64,000 nucleotides of DNA from Marinobacter sp. DY40_1A1 (GCF_016597815.1 NZ_VCHA01000006.1:181112-245111), one strand, 5' to 3'. Numbered from the stretch's first letter, positions 17,667 through 27,199 are shown. Notes: generated from the letters alone by a model not told the origin. A program made the numbers and translations.

Positions 17667-19964
17667 TCAGGCGGGTACGGGTTGCTGTTCTGGTTCGCAG
17701 ACTTTGACAGTTACTGGCTGACCATTCAACACGGAAGTACCTGCCACGGGGTCGGTTAGCTGATCACTCAACACATCGTTGATACTGGTGCCAGCATGGG
17801 CCGCCGCCGTGGATTGCTGTGTTCCTTCCCGGACATGGCCCCAACCATGGGGGATAGAAACCACACCGGGCATCATGTCTTCAGTTATTTCCACCGGCAT
17901 TATCACTAAACGGTCATCGGCGCGGATCTCAGCGCGGCCGCCTTCTTTAAGCCCCAAACGGTTGGCGTCGTCCGGGTGTACCAGCAGTGTACAGCGGTCT
18001 TTGCCTTTTACCAGACGGTGACTGTTGTGCATCCAGGAGTTGTTGCTGCGAATGTGGCGCCGCCCAATCAGTAGAAGCTCGTTTGGCGAATCTGGCACGG
18101 AGAGCTGCTGGTGCAGGCGTTCTACGTCTTTCAGATAGCGCCTTGGTGCCAGGTTGATCTTTCCATCCCGGGTGAACAGACGGCCGGGCAGAGCGGGCCT
18201 CAAGGCGCCGAGGTCAATCCCGCTGGGGCTCTCTTTCAATCGCTTCAGGGAAAGCCCTTTAGGAAGCTTCTGCCACTGGGGATTGAGAGAGCTCAGCTTG
18301 GCCAAGCCACGTAAAGGGTGGTGCTTGGGCAGCAATTCCAGAACCCGCTTTGTGGCGGTTTCCAGAACTCCTCGGGCGCGCCCGGTATCTGTGCCATAAG
18401 GCCCGGTACGCAAAAGCACATCAACGATCGTATCAGGGCCTGCACGTTTGAAGGCCTGCCAGCCCAACTCGGAACGGATCGGCAGCTTGCCGCCCTTGCG
18501 TAATTTCTCAAGTCTATGCGCCAGCTCCAGCAGAATCTGCCAGTCATGACGGCTGTCCGGGCCCGCATCAAACAGGGCTTCGCTGTATTTCGATACATTG
18601 CGCACGGCCAGCATGTTGAAAATAATGTCGTAGTGGCTGCGTTCGAGCACGGCGGTTGGCGGCAGGATAATGTCGGCATGACGAGTGGTTTCATTAATGT
18701 AGTAATCCACTGACACCATAAAGTCCAGCCCGCTCAAGGCCTCGTCCAGCCTGCGCCCGTTCGGGCTGGAGAGCACCGGGTTGCCGGCAATGGTCACAAA
18801 GGCACGGATTTGTCCGTCGCCCGGGGTGAGTATTTCATCGGCCATGGTGCTGGCCGGGTATTCGCCCGCAAACTCGGGTAGCCCCTTAACCCGGCTGTGG
18901 CGGCTGCCAAAGTGCCCGCGCTGTCCAGACATGGCGCCGATGGCGATCAGATCAATGGCGGGTTGCGTAAACATCATGCCGCCGACCGTATCCAGCTTGC
19001 CCGTAAGAATGTTCAGGCAATACGCCAGCCAGGTTGTAATGCTTCCAAACGTTTGGGTGCTGGTGCCCATGCGCGTATAGAGCGCTGCTTTTGGCGTGTG
19101 TGCGAGCTGTTGTGCAAGATCGCGTATGGTTGTTGCCGCAATCCCGGTGCGTTCGGCAACCGCTTCTGGGGTGAAGGGTAGGGAAGCCAAGCGTAAAAGA
19201 TCCAGGTCTTTAATAAGCTGTTCTGCAGGGCCGGGGTGAATTAGCTCATCTGCAAACAGCGTGTTCACCATGGCCATCAGCAAAAATGCATCGGTGCCAG
19301 GGCGAATAAAATGAAATTCCTCAGCCTGCTTGGCGGTTTCTGTGCGCCTGGGATCCACCACAATTATCTTCCCGCCGCGCTTTTTAAGCGCTTTCAGCCG
19401 GCCACGGAAATCCGGCACCGTCATCAGGCTGCCATTGGACGCCATGGGGTTGCCACCAATACAGATAAACAAATCCGTGCGGTCGATATCCGGAATAGGG
19501 AACAGAACCTGATGGCCGAACATCTCCAGGCTTGCCAGCATGTGGGGAAGTTGATCATTGGAGGTGGCAGAAAAACGATTCTGGGAGCCGACAGCCCGAA
19601 GAAACGGCATGGTGGCGATTAATGAGCTGTGATTGTGGGCGTTGGGGTTGCCAAGATACACGCCAATACTATTGCGGCCGTGCGTTGTGCGGGTGCTGTG
19701 AAGCTTTTCGGCAACGGTTTTAAAGGCCTCATCCCACTCGATTTCTTGCCAGCCGGTGGCGGTTTTACGAACCGGCTTGCGCAACCGTTCCGGGTCCTCA
19801 TGAAGATCCTGCAGGGCCACAGCTTTGGGGCAAATGTGCCCTCGACTTAGCGGATCATTGTCGTCTCCACGAATCGACGCAATGCGCCCCTCCTTCACTT
19901 CAATGGCAACGCCGCACATGGCTTCGCATAAATGACAGGTGCGGTAATGGGTGCCGTTTCGCAT
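17667..19964 (-). CDS. Molybdopterin oxidoreductase (formate dehydrogenase/nitrate reductase superfamily)
   Basis: The 765-residue product binds a [4Fe-4S] cluster and a bis-MGD molybdenum cofactor. The N-terminal cluster motif is CHLCEAMCG...CPKA (Cys near 10, 13, 17 and 45). The central molybdopterin domain includes GGNPMASNGSL and VDPRRTETAKQAEEFHFIRPGTD. The C-terminal dinucleotide-binding domain has LVHPDDANRLGLKEGGRAEI. There is no Tat signal, so it should be cytoplasmic. Where formate dehydrogenases carry Sec or Cys, this protein reads SATSNDQLPH, so the metal ligand may be Asp or Ser. The substrate is unknown, and no electron-transfer subunit lies next to it. AGGAGA precedes the ATG. 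Confidence 0.85.
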   Translation of the reverse strand: MRNGTHYRTCHLCEAMCGVAIEVKEGRIASIRGDDNDPLSRGHICPKAVALQDLHEDPERLRKPVRKTATGWQEIEWDEAFKTVAEKLHSTRTTHGRNSIGVYLGNPNAHNHSSLIATMPFLRAVGSQNRFSATSNDQLPHMLASLEMFGHQVLFPIPDIDRTDLFICIGGNPMASNGSLMTVPDFRGRLKALKKRGGKIIVVDPRRTETAKQAEEFHFIRPGTDAFLLMAMVNTLFADELIHPGPAEQLIKDLDLLRLASLPFTPEAVAERTGIAATTIRDLAQQLAHTPKAALYTRMGTSTQTFGSITTWLAYCLNILTGKLDTVGGMMFTQPAIDLIAIGAMSGQRGHFGSRHSRVKGLPEFAGEYPASTMADEILTPGDGQIRAFVTIAGNPVLSSPNGRRLDEALSGLDFMVSVDYYINETTRHADIILPPTAVLERSHYDIIFNMLAVRNVSKYSEALFDAGPDSRHDWQILLELAHRLEKLRKGGKLPIRSELGWQAFKRAGPDTIVDVLLRTGPYGTDTGRARGVLETATKRVLELLPKHHPLRGLAKLSSLNPQWQKLPKGLSLKRLKESPSGIDLGALRPALPGRLFTRDGKINLAPRRYLKDVERLHQQLSVPDSPNELLLIGRRHIRSNNSWMHNSHRLVKGKDRCTLLVHPDDANRLGLKEGGRAEIRADDRLVIMPVEITEDMMPGVVSIPHGWGHVREGTQQSTAAAHAGTSINDVLSDQLTDPVAGTSVLNGQPVTVKVCEPEQQPVPA

Positions 19965-20070
19965 GAAGGTCTCTCCTGATGTTTTTGTTTTTATAAGTGG
20001 GTTTCATTGTGCAACCAGATTAGCAGGAAATTCGCCGCAGAGGGAAACGCCGGGTCGTTGTTTTGGGGAT

Positions 20071-20099
20071 AAAAAAAGGCCAGTCCGGAGACTGGCCTT
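20071..20099 (-). terminator. Intrinsic terminator of the lipoprotein/porin unit
   Basis: A 9-bp stem AAGGCCAGT / ACTGGCCTT (20077-20085 with 20091-20099) is followed on the minus strand by a run of seven T residues, 20 bases after the lipoprotein stop codon. Confidence 0.88.
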
Positions 20100-20118
20100 G
20101 AGAGTACTGTGGCACTAT

Positions 20119-23100
20119 TTACTGCACTACGGGGAGATCCTTCACAGGATTCGTTACGAAGTTGAGATAAGTTCCTCCGATTGGAATCTGCAAGGGCAGT
20201 TTTATGGTTATCAGCCCGGCATTTTTCACCCCAAGGGCATTTGCTTTTACGGCGATATCCACCAGATTGGTATTGCGTTGCTCGATCTGCATTCGGCCAT
20301 CATCGAAGAATGTGACATCACCTTCGAGCTCAAACACAAACTCCCGGCCGTACAGGTCATGAGTCCCACCAAGTGGAATAGCCATGTCAGGCGCATCCAG
20401 CATCAACTCAGCTTTCGTTTTGAATACTGGTTGCCCGTTATCACCCTCAACAATGACTCCAGGGATTAGCTGGTTTCGAGGGCAGTCAGACTGGGCTGCA
20501 CAGCTCGGGTCTTTGGAATACCGCATACGGATCACTTGCGTATTAGTAATGGACTCTTCCATAAGAGGGATAAAGCCCAAAACCTTAAGCTCTACGAACA
20601 CGCTAATAGATGTTGTCGCAAGCATTGTGGGGTATAGATTTACAAGAATGCCTTCCTCGCCCGTTGGCTCATAAATTCCCGGGCCAACCACCTCTGAGTT
20701 CAGTGCATATGTCTGATAGATGAACTTGTTTTTAGGGCATCTTTGCCCCGTTTCGCAGCCCACGCGAGCGTCTGCCTTACCGGAAACCAGTCCGGGAGTC
20801 GCTGATGCCTTGTTGTCTTTGACACGCAACTTGGTTGTGTTGGCGGAAGGGGCCCAGCCATCTGCATCGCTGCCCTCATGATCGAAGGGCTCAAGGCAAT
20901 TGGCATTGTCGTTAGAACTGCAATCAATGCGGAAGTTGGCATTGGTGTCACGAATTGGCAGATTTCGCAGCGGAGTGAACACAGAATCCTGTGCGGCCAC
21001 GCCCTTGAAGTAGATGATCATCGAGTTCTCACCGTTACCACCGCCGCTCAACCCTTCAAGCAAATCAGTCTTTAGTGTTAGTCCGTTCTCGCCACAGATT
21101 GACGTCGGGTTTGCTTGGTTACAGTCAGGTGTAGCTCTGTCGACTCGCATAGTGTAACGGTAGAACTCGCCGGGTTCCCATGGCTGGTCGGGGAAGAAGC
21201 GAATGCGCTGGTTGTTTTTCTCTAATCGGCCCGGTACAGGCTCGATCAGGGCTTTATTTGCGTCAACTTTCTCAACAATAAAGGTCTCTCCAGCACGTAT
21301 TGAGCTCAACTTCATCGGCTGTGAAAACACCACAGTGATAGGACGGTCGGTGGGCATTTCGGAGACAGGTAATACGTCGCCCTTTTGCCCGCCAGACGTG
21401 GCGTCCCAGCACTGTCCATGAACACCGGCTGCAAGGTTAATGGCTTCAGCTGTTGTTTCACAGGGGAAGCCTGGATAGGTGGTTAATGCGAGAGGCGGAG
21501 CTTGTGCTACAGAAGGTACTGCAGTGTCAGTCCGGTCCAGGCTGAATGACAGGTCATCTGCCATGCTCACGTAGGGGTTTCCGGCAAGATCGGTCAATCC
21601 CAAGGCTGAAACCTTGTACTGAACACCTTGCTTCAAACCATCCTCCGGGTTCAGTGTGAGAGCTGTGCCATCCAGTTGCGTGCGTAGATTCTCTACAGGC
21701 TGCCCATTCGCTAAAAGGGTGACACCACCCTCGATGGACGCGGGGTCCAGGGGCTCGTCAAAGAACAGGATCACCGGATCACCGGGGCGGTGCATTGACT
21801 GTCGAGTGGCGGGGATGGCATCCGGGGCTCCGGGTGTCCAGCTCACCAGCTTGGGAGCCGTAACATCCAGTTCTCGCAGCAGTTCGGCGTCCAGTACGGA
21901 ATCGGCGTCGGTGGCGGCTTGGAGGTGGAATGAGATGGTAGCATCTGTGTATTCCTGCCCGAGCAGATTCGGCTCAACCGTGGCGATGGCATCAATTGTT
22001 AGCACGCCGTTTTTAACCAGAGCGATACCACGGAGTTCCAGACCCATAAGGTCTTGGGAGAGAGCGGCATTAGGCTGGGCTTCTGCCGTGTTCATGGAAA
22101 CATCCATAAACAAGGTGATCTGCCGGGGAGCATTGATGTCGTTGGTGTAGGCGTTCGGGCTCAGGTAGCCCGATGCATCGGAGAGCATGGTTACCTTGAT
22201 GTCGCCAGTTGTCTGAAGCTGATTGGTCGCAGCGTCAAGAACAGGCACCTTGCCTCCAACAAGTATGTCCAGGCTGGTACTTCGAAGGACACTTCCTTTG
22301 GCGATGCGCAACGGCAAGGCTTCTGTTGCTTTAAATGCAGGCGCATAGGCAAGTTCAGCAAACAGGTCGCCGGTCTGCTGAGAAGGAGCTGTGACACCCT
22401 GAAGCACGGAGTTCAGTGTGATCCCGTTGATAATCTGGCCGTTCAGGATAGACGTGGTTAGTTCATTCTCATCCGTCTCGCCTGCTGCCAGGCCAGAGTC
22501 TATAGCACTTTGCTGCAAAACAACCGTAGGGCCAGTCTCACGGGGAGTGAAATTGAATTCACCGGTAAACCGGTTTTCCGAGCCTGAGTTCGTCAGGCTT
22601 GCCAGATTCGTGAATTTAAGTGTGTAAGTTTCACCACTATCCAGAACGTCGTCCTTGCCACCGCATTGCACCTGGCTAGGCGCCATACAGGGGTCAACAG
22701 TAATGCGGTTGCCTTTAACCAGAACCGTTGCGGGTACTGGCTGGCCGTCTTTGTCCAGCAGTTCGACCGAGCCACCAAGTTTTTTCCAGTCTGGATGGAC
22801 TGGCTGGGTCATGGCAAAGCGGAATGTAGAAAAATTCAGTGTCATGAAGTTTTGATCAGAGTGGTCGTCGCTCGCCGGAACCATCCAATCAACACCAAAA
22901 CTATCCGAGATGTTTGCCAGCCCTGCTGAGCCGGAGAAGCTGCCTCGGGTCTGGAACTGAATGCCCGGATCACCCACGCCATTGGGCGTGTCGATCAAGC
23001 GCCCGCCTTCAGCTTTGAGTGGCTCATTGAACACGACAGAATAGTCTGTGGCAGTACTCAACGGGCCGCTTGTTGTCAGCTTCAGGCTTCTGCCGCCATC

Positions 23101-23361
23101 AACTTTCTCCGCAGTGAACGGAACTGCTGTGCCGTTCGAGTCCACATTGATTTTGCTGATGAGGTCAGCGTCGTCCTCAGTAATCGCGTGGGAGAATCGG
23201 AGAACAATATCCGTTTTAGGGCTGATGCCCGCTTGCCCATCGGCCGGGTATGAATAGATCACCGAGCCAGCCGTGGTTTTCTGATTCATGGTCTGTTCAT
23301 CTCCGCCACATGCTGCTAGCAGCAAGGCGGGAATCAATGCCAGGGTTTTATTGTATTTCAT
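20119..23361 (-). CDS. Large surface lipoprotein with Ig-like (Big_5/SbsA) domains
   Basis: The 1080-residue product begins with a lipoprotein signal (MKYNKTLALIPALLLAACGG), so the mature protein is acylated on the Cys of LLAAC. At least four segments follow the Big_5 pattern of 'x-x-VxFSxPMxxxS... TLxPxxxL..YxVxVxxLxDxxGN', around residues 35-130, 200-280, 525-630 and 680-790. No GxSxG hydrolase motif is evident. I chose the ATG at 23361 because GAGGAG lies nine bases before it; the ATG at 23370 touches that site. It follows a FadL-type porin by 13 bases and should be co-transcribed. VolA-like lipoproteins paired with FadL are a known parallel, but this protein lacks the lipase signature, so its role is open. 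Confidence 0.8.
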   Translation of the reverse strand: MKYNKTLALIPALLLAACGGDEQTMNQKTTAGSVIYSYPADGQAGISPKTDIVLRFSHAITEDDADLISKINVDSNGTAVPFTAEKVDGGRSLKLTTSGPLSTATDYSVVFNEPLKAEGGRLIDTPNGVGDPGIQFQTRGSFSGSAGLANISDSFGVDWMVPASDDHSDQNFMTLNFSTFRFAMTQPVHPDWKKLGGSVELLDKDGQPVPATVLVKGNRITVDPCMAPSQVQCGGKDDVLDSGETYTLKFTNLASLTNSGSENRFTGEFNFTPRETGPTVVLQQSAIDSGLAAGETDENELTTSILNGQIINGITLNSVLQGVTAPSQQTGDLFAELAYAPAFKATEALPLRIAKGSVLRSTSLDILVGGKVPVLDAATNQLQTTGDIKVTMLSDASGYLSPNAYTNDINAPRQITLFMDVSMNTAEAQPNAALSQDLMGLELRGIALVKNGVLTIDAIATVEPNLLGQEYTDATISFHLQAATDADSVLDAELLRELDVTAPKLVSWTPGAPDAIPATRQSMHRPGDPVILFFDEPLDPASIEGGVTLLANGQPVENLRTQLDGTALTLNPEDGLKQGVQYKVSALGLTDLAGNPYVSMADDLSFSLDRTDTAVPSVAQAPPLALTTYPGFPCETTAEAINLAAGVHGQCWDATSGGQKGDVLPVSEMPTDRPITVVFSQPMKLSSIRAGETFIVEKVDANKALIEPVPGRLEKNNQRIRFFPDQPWEPGEFYRYTMRVDRATPDCNQANPTSICGENGLTLKTDLLEGLSGGGNGENSMIIYFKGVAAQDSVFTPLRNLPIRDTNANFRIDCSSNDNANCLEPFDHEGSDADGWAPSANTTKLRVKDNKASATPGLVSGKADARVGCETGQRCPKNKFIYQTYALNSEVVGPGIYEPTGEEGILVNLYPTMLATTSISVFVELKVLGFIPLMEESITNTQVIRMRYSKDPSCAAQSDCPRNQLIPGVIVEGDNGQPVFKTKAELMLDAPDMAIPLGGTHDLYGREFVFELEGDVTFFDDGRMQIEQRNTNLVDIAVKANALGVKNAGLITIKLPLQIPIGGTYLNFVTNPVKDLPVVQ

Positions 23362-23374
23362 GGCAAACATCTCC

Positions 23375-24712
23375 TCAGAACTTCAGGGTAAGGGAGCCGC
23401 TGATAACGTGGATATCGCCGTCTGCTGTTACGCCGGTTTCAGTGCCATCAAAATCTACCAGGGTAAAGTCGCGCTCTTGCAACTGCTGGTACTGGTAGCC
23501 CAGATCAAAGCGAACAGGGAAGGCCAGAAGGCGAGTACGGTCATAGGTGGCACTTATGCCGAGGCCAACCACTATTTTGTCCGTATCCAGGTAGTTGATT
23601 TCAGGGTTGCGAGTGGTTTTCAGAGGGGATTCCTCATAGGCCACGCCGCCCCGGATAGAGAAGTTCTTATTGATGTCGTACTCAGCCCCAATGCGTGGGA
23701 TTACCGTGTCCTTGAACTGTATACGGTCGGATGCGGGGGTGGCGGCCTGGTCCTTGATGGTGTCGCCTTTGAAGACTTCTGACAATTCAGACCAGTTCTG
23801 CTGCTCCACGCTACCGCCGAAGCGCCAGCCGTTGCCTTTATACTGTGCGCCAACGCCAAAAGTTTCCGGTTGGAAAGAGTCGATGGTGGTTACGGCAAGG
23901 CTAAGGCCCGGGTCCGGGATGGTTTGCGTAACAATGATGCCCGAATCAACGGTTGTAGACGCAGATGATTTGGTGCGATAGGTAAACGCTGTTTCCCAGC
24001 CCTGCAAAAAGCAGTTGCTTTCGGGGCAGAAGGTGCTGCCGAGATCAATGCTCGTGCCAAGGATGGTTTTGATTTGTGGCTCAGCATTAACTGCCAATCG
24101 TTCCCGGCTGGTTTCCCCGCCGAGTGTCGACACGGCTTGAAGATCAGCCGTTGCGTCCAGAGTTATACGGGCGGATAGCCCTACTGAAATGCCGCGCCAG
24201 ACTGGAGTGGCACCGCCTACGTTCAAGAACAGCGGCTCCTTACCATATTGAAGAAACTGCCCGCTGTTCGATGTCTGTGAATCGAATGCCAGCATTTCCT
24301 TGCCGTACTTTTCAACACCGGCAATGAAACCCAGGTAAATAGGGTGGTTAAAGCGCGTGAGGGAGCCCAGGTTGGTTTTCATGCCAATAAGCACGTGCTG
24401 ACTGGGGGAGCTGGAAACCACATCTCCGTTTGCATTCGGATTTGTAGACCGCAGTTCTTGCTCGGCGTGCAAAATACCTGAGGTCAGTTCGCCGCGCTCG
24501 TCCCGGGTCAGAGCCGCCGGGTTGTAGTAAGTGGCGGAAACCTGGTCATTAAACATGGAGAGAGATTGAGCGGTAGCAACGTCTATGGGCATTACGCCAA
24601 AGGTTGTACCGATGTTGCCCATGCTGGCGGATGCTGACATGGCGAAAGTGGTGGATACTGCTGCAACCGCTAGGCTCAGCGCCCGTACTGAAAACCGGGT
24701 GGTAGGAACCAT
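23375..24712 (-). CDS. FadL/OmpP1-family outer membrane transporter
   Basis: The 445-residue product has a cleavable signal ending near ASA and the FadL-family N-terminal motif with YYNPAALTR near residue 60. Alternating beta-strand segments follow, and the protein ends in Phe, as outer membrane barrels do. FadL-type channels carry long-chain fatty acids or hydrocarbons across the outer membrane. The ATG at 24712 follows GGAG. An A-rich AAAAACAAC lies just upstream of that site (24733-24741), resembling an Hfq/Crc target. It leads a two-gene unit with the Ig-like lipoprotein. The substrate is not identified. Confidence 0.83.
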   Translation of the reverse strand: MVPTTRFSVRALSLAVAAVSTTFAMSASASMGNIGTTFGVMPIDVATAQSLSMFNDQVSATYYNPAALTRDERGELTSGILHAEQELRSTNPNANGDVVSSSPSQHVLIGMKTNLGSLTRFNHPIYLGFIAGVEKYGKEMLAFDSQTSNSGQFLQYGKEPLFLNVGGATPVWRGISVGLSARITLDATADLQAVSTLGGETSRERLAVNAEPQIKTILGTSIDLGSTFCPESNCFLQGWETAFTYRTKSSASTTVDSGIIVTQTIPDPGLSLAVTTIDSFQPETFGVGAQYKGNGWRFGGSVEQQNWSELSEVFKGDTIKDQAATPASDRIQFKDTVIPRIGAEYDINKNFSIRGGVAYEESPLKTTRNPEINYLDTDKIVVGLGISATYDRTRLLAFPVRFDLGYQYQQLQERDFTLVDFDGTETGVTADGDIHVISGSLTLKF

Positions 24713-25093
24713 TAATACACTCCATTTATCGCGTTGTTTTTAGACTTGACCGTATGCTCGTCATCCGGGAAGTGGGCGACTCAGTCACGGCTGGTTCGTT
24801 TGTTCATTTCACAGTGTATGAGGCTTGTTGTTTTAGGGCCTTGGCATGTTTGACACGGTATCGTGTCGAAATGACCATTTTCGGTGCGGGATCTATAAAA
24901 GACAATGAATACAGTAACTTGAGGTGTGTTGGATTTGCCAGGTCAGATCAGGCAGTGTGTTGAGGTTCTGTAATTGTGAATCACACCTCAGATTTCACTT
25001 TGCGCTAAGCGTCAGATTTTCTGATGAGCGTTGATCCTGTCTCTTTCCTGGAGAGGGAAAGAGTAAGGCAGGTAGAAAGGGGAAAGCCAGATA
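24713..25093. promoter_or_regulatory. Upstream region of the FadL-type gene
   Basis: About 380 bases hold no convincing gene. The clearest signal is a near-perfect 22-bp palindrome at 24849-24870. An 8-bp stem-loop (25041-25048 with 25056-25063) lacks a T-tract, and a small TCAGA/TCTGA hairpin lies near 25013. I see no good -35/-10 pair for the leftward porin gene. Confidence 0.35.
24849..24870. promoter_or_regulatory. 22-bp palindromic operator candidate
   Basis: GACACG (24852-24857) and CGTGTC (24862-24867) are perfect inverted repeats around GTAT, and TTT/GAA flanks extend the symmetry. It lies 137 bases upstream of the porin start codon. The cognate regulator is unknown. Confidence 0.45.
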
Positions 25094-25119
25094 CAACAAA
25101 GCCTGCTCGAAAGCAGGCT
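25094..25119 (-). terminator. Terminator of the tRNA transcript
   Basis: An 8-bp stem AGCCTGCT / AGCAGGCT (25100-25107 with 25112-25119) and the loop TTCG on the minus strand are followed by TTTGTTG. It lies 16 bases after the tRNA 3' end. Confidence 0.8.
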
Positions 25120-25135
25120 AAGTCGTTGAAAATAA

Positions 25136-25212
25136 TGGTGGGCCCACCTGGACTCGAACCAGGGACCAAAGGATTATGAGTCCTCTGCTCTAACCAACTG
25201 AGCTATAGGCCC
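25136..25212 (-). tRNA. tRNA with anticodon CAU, probably Ile2 (lysidine-modified)
   Basis: The 77-nt sequence folds as a full cloverleaf with encoded CCA. The acceptor stem is GGGCCTA/TGGGCCC, the D-arm GCTCAGTTGGTTAGAGC, the anticodon loop CTCATAA, and the T-arm contains GGTTCGAGTCC. The anticodon CAU could be elongator Met or Ile2. The acceptor pairs C4-G69 and C5-G68 match the determinants recalled for TilS, which converts C34 to lysidine, whereas E. coli tRNA-Met has U4-A69. I therefore favour Ile2 reading AUA. It sits just downstream of rpoD. Confidence 0.9.
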
Positions 25213-25258
25213 GTTCAGCGTACGCTGTTTGGAAAGTATTTTCCCTTGAGGGAAGCAA

Positions 25259-25296
25259 AGCGGGCGCCATTATACCGGGGGGGTGCGGCGCCCGCT
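25259..25296 (-). terminator. Hairpin after rpoD, with a -10 element in its loop
   Basis: A perfect 10-bp stem AGCGGGCGCC / GGCGCCCGCT (25259-25268 with 25287-25296) lies 17 bases beyond the rpoD stop. On the minus strand it is followed by TTTGC, a weak T-tract. The 18-base loop contains TATAAT on the minus strand (25269-25274), which could be the -10 of the tRNA gene. Confidence 0.6.
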
Positions 25297-25312
25297 ACTG
25301 TTGTGTGCTGCT

Positions 25313-27166
25313 TTATCCGTTGCCCTGATCGTCTATAAAGCCGCGCAGGTGATCGGAGCGGGAAGGGTGGCGCAATTTGCGCAGTGCCTTGGCTTCGATC
25401 TGGCGGATTCGCTCACGGGTTACGTCGAACTGTTTGCCGACTTCTTCCAGTGTGTGGTCCGTGTTCATCTCAATGCCGAAGCGCATGCGCAGTACCTTGG
25501 ACTCACGGGCGGTAAGGCCTGCGAGAACCGAGCGAGTAGCTTCGCGCAGGCCTTCAGCCGTTGCAGAATCTACCGGCGAAAGGGCCTGGATGTCTTCGAT
25601 AAAGTCGCCCAGATGGCTGTCTTCATCATCGCCGATCGGAGTTTCCATGGAGATTGGCTCTTTGGCAATCTTCAGGACCTTGCGGATCTTGTCTTCTGGC
25701 ATTTCCATACGCTCACCCAGCTCTTCTGGAGTGGGTTCGCGACCCATTTCCTGCAGCATCTGGCGAGAAATACGATTGAGCTTGTTGATGGTTTCAATCA
25801 TGTGCACCGGAATACGAATGGTGCGAGCCTGATCCGCTATCGAGCGAGTAATGGCCTGACGAATCCACCAGGTGGCGTAAGTTGAGAATTTGTAGCCACG
25901 ACGGTATTCAAACTTGTCGACGGCTTTCATCAAGCCAATGTTACCTTCCTGGATCAGGTCGAGGAACTGTAGACCGCGGTTGGTGTATTTCTTCGCGATA
26001 GAAATAACCAGACGCAGGTTGGCCTCAACCATTTCTTTCTTGGCGCGGCGGGCTCTTGCCTCGCCAATAGAAACTCGACGGTTGATCTCTTTGATGTCGA
26101 CAACATCAAGGTCCACATCAATCTGCACGTTCATGATGCGCTTTTGGAGGCGGACGATTTCGTCCATGCGCTCGTTAATGGCAGAAGCGTAAGGCTTTTT
26201 GCTTTTGGCGATTTTCTCGCCCCATTCCTGGTTTGCTTCGTTGCCCGGGAATGATTTGATGAAGTCCTTGCGTGGCATTTTACACTCGCGCACACAGATC
26301 TTCATGATGGCGCGTTCGTTTTCGCGTATCAGATCGTTGGTTGAGCGAACAACGTTCACCAGCTCGTCAAACGCCTTGTTGCCCAGTTTGAAGGGTGCGA
26401 AAACCAAGCCCAGATCGTTCAGGGCTGCCTGGGTTTTCTTGTCGCCCCGGCCATGCTTGGCCAGCAATTTGTCTGCTACTTCCAGCTTTTCTTTCAGCAG
26501 CTCAAACCGCAAGCGCGTTTCTTCAGGATCTGGACCGCTTTCTGGTTCTTCCTCTTCCTCTTCTGCATCGTCGTCTGCATCTTCGTCAGATGTGTCGTCA
26601 GTGGAAGCTTCGGGCTTGGCTGGCGGTTCCGGCATGAACGGTTCTGCGTCGTCCGGGTCCAGGAAGCCTGTGATGATGTCGGTAATACGACCTTCATTCT
26701 CGATGATGCGGTCATAGGCCTGGATAACGGTGCCGACGGTGCCCGGGAAGTGGGCTACGGCTGCCATAACATCGCGAATGCCTTCTTCGATGCGCTTGGC
26801 AATAACGATCTCGCCTTCGCGGGTCAGCAGTTCCACTGTACCCATTTCGCGCATATACATGCGTACAGGGTCTGTGGTGCGACCGGCGTCGGATTCCACG
26901 GCGGCGAGAGCGGCGGCGGCTTCGGCGGCAGCAGCTTCGTCTGCGGTGGAGTCACCGTCGGTCATCAGCAAGGTATCGGCATCCGGCGCCACTTCGGATA
27001 CCTGAATGCCCATATCGTTGATCATGCGAATGATGTCTTCGACCTGATCCGGATCGGCAATGTCTTCCGGGAGGTGGTCGTTTACCTCGGCGTAAGTCAG
27101 GTAGCCTTGTTCCTTGCCTCGTGCGATGAGGTCTTTCAAACGTGATTTCTGCGAATTGCCTGACAT
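25313..27166 (-). CDS. rpoD: RNA polymerase primary sigma factor RpoD (sigma-70)
   Basis: RpoD directs polymerase to housekeeping promoters. The product is 617 residues from the ATG at 27166, which has AGGG five bases upstream; a GTG two codons earlier is less likely. Region 1.1 is at the N-terminus and is followed by a highly acidic insert near 195-215. Regions 2.1-2.4 include [57 protein letters not shown] (partial quote avoided beyond key residues: [12 protein letters not shown] and YATWWIRQ). Region 4.2 includes [27 protein letters not shown]. It is the third gene of the macromolecular synthesis operon after rpsU and dnaG. Confidence 0.98.
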   Translation of the reverse strand: MSGNSQKSRLKDLIARGKEQGYLTYAEVNDHLPEDIADPDQVEDIIRMINDMGIQVSEVAPDADTLLMTDGDSTADEAAAAEAAAALAAVESDAGRTTDPVRMYMREMGTVELLTREGEIVIAKRIEEGIRDVMAAVAHFPGTVGTVIQAYDRIIENEGRITDIITGFLDPDDAEPFMPEPPAKPEASTDDTSDEDADDDAEEEEEEPESGPDPEETRLRFELLKEKLEVADKLLAKHGRGDKKTQAALNDLGLVFAPFKLGNKAFDELVNVVRSTNDLIRENERAIMKICVRECKMPRKDFIKSFPGNEANQEWGEKIAKSKKPYASAINERMDEIVRLQKRIMNVQIDVDLDVVDIKEINRRVSIGEARARRAKKEMVEANLRLVISIAKKYTNRGLQFLDLIQEGNIGLMKAVDKFEYRRGYKFSTYATWWIRQAITRSIADQARTIRIPVHMIETINKLNRISRQMLQEMGREPTPEELGERMEMPEDKIRKVLKIAKEPISMETPIGDDEDSHLGDFIEDIQALSPVDSATAEGLREATRSVLAGLTARESKVLRMRFGIEMNTDHTLEEVGKQFDVTRERIRQIEAKALRKLRHPSRSDHLRGFIDDQGNG

Positions 27167-27199
27167 AGACACCCTGTGAACTCGCTTAAATAAATAAAA

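Noticed and set aside
20119..23370. VolA-type lysophospholipase identity for the Ig-like lipoprotein
   Set aside because: No GxSxG nucleophile motif could be found; the closest stretch, GSFSG, has the serine in the wrong place.
24754..24963. 69-codon plus-strand frame in the porin upstream region
   Set aside because: No ribosome site, no recognisable similarity, and it runs across the palindromic operator candidate.
25136..25212. Elongator tRNA-Met
   Set aside because: The anticodon CAU allows it, but the acceptor pairs C4-G69 and C5-G68 fit Ile2; kept only as an alternative.
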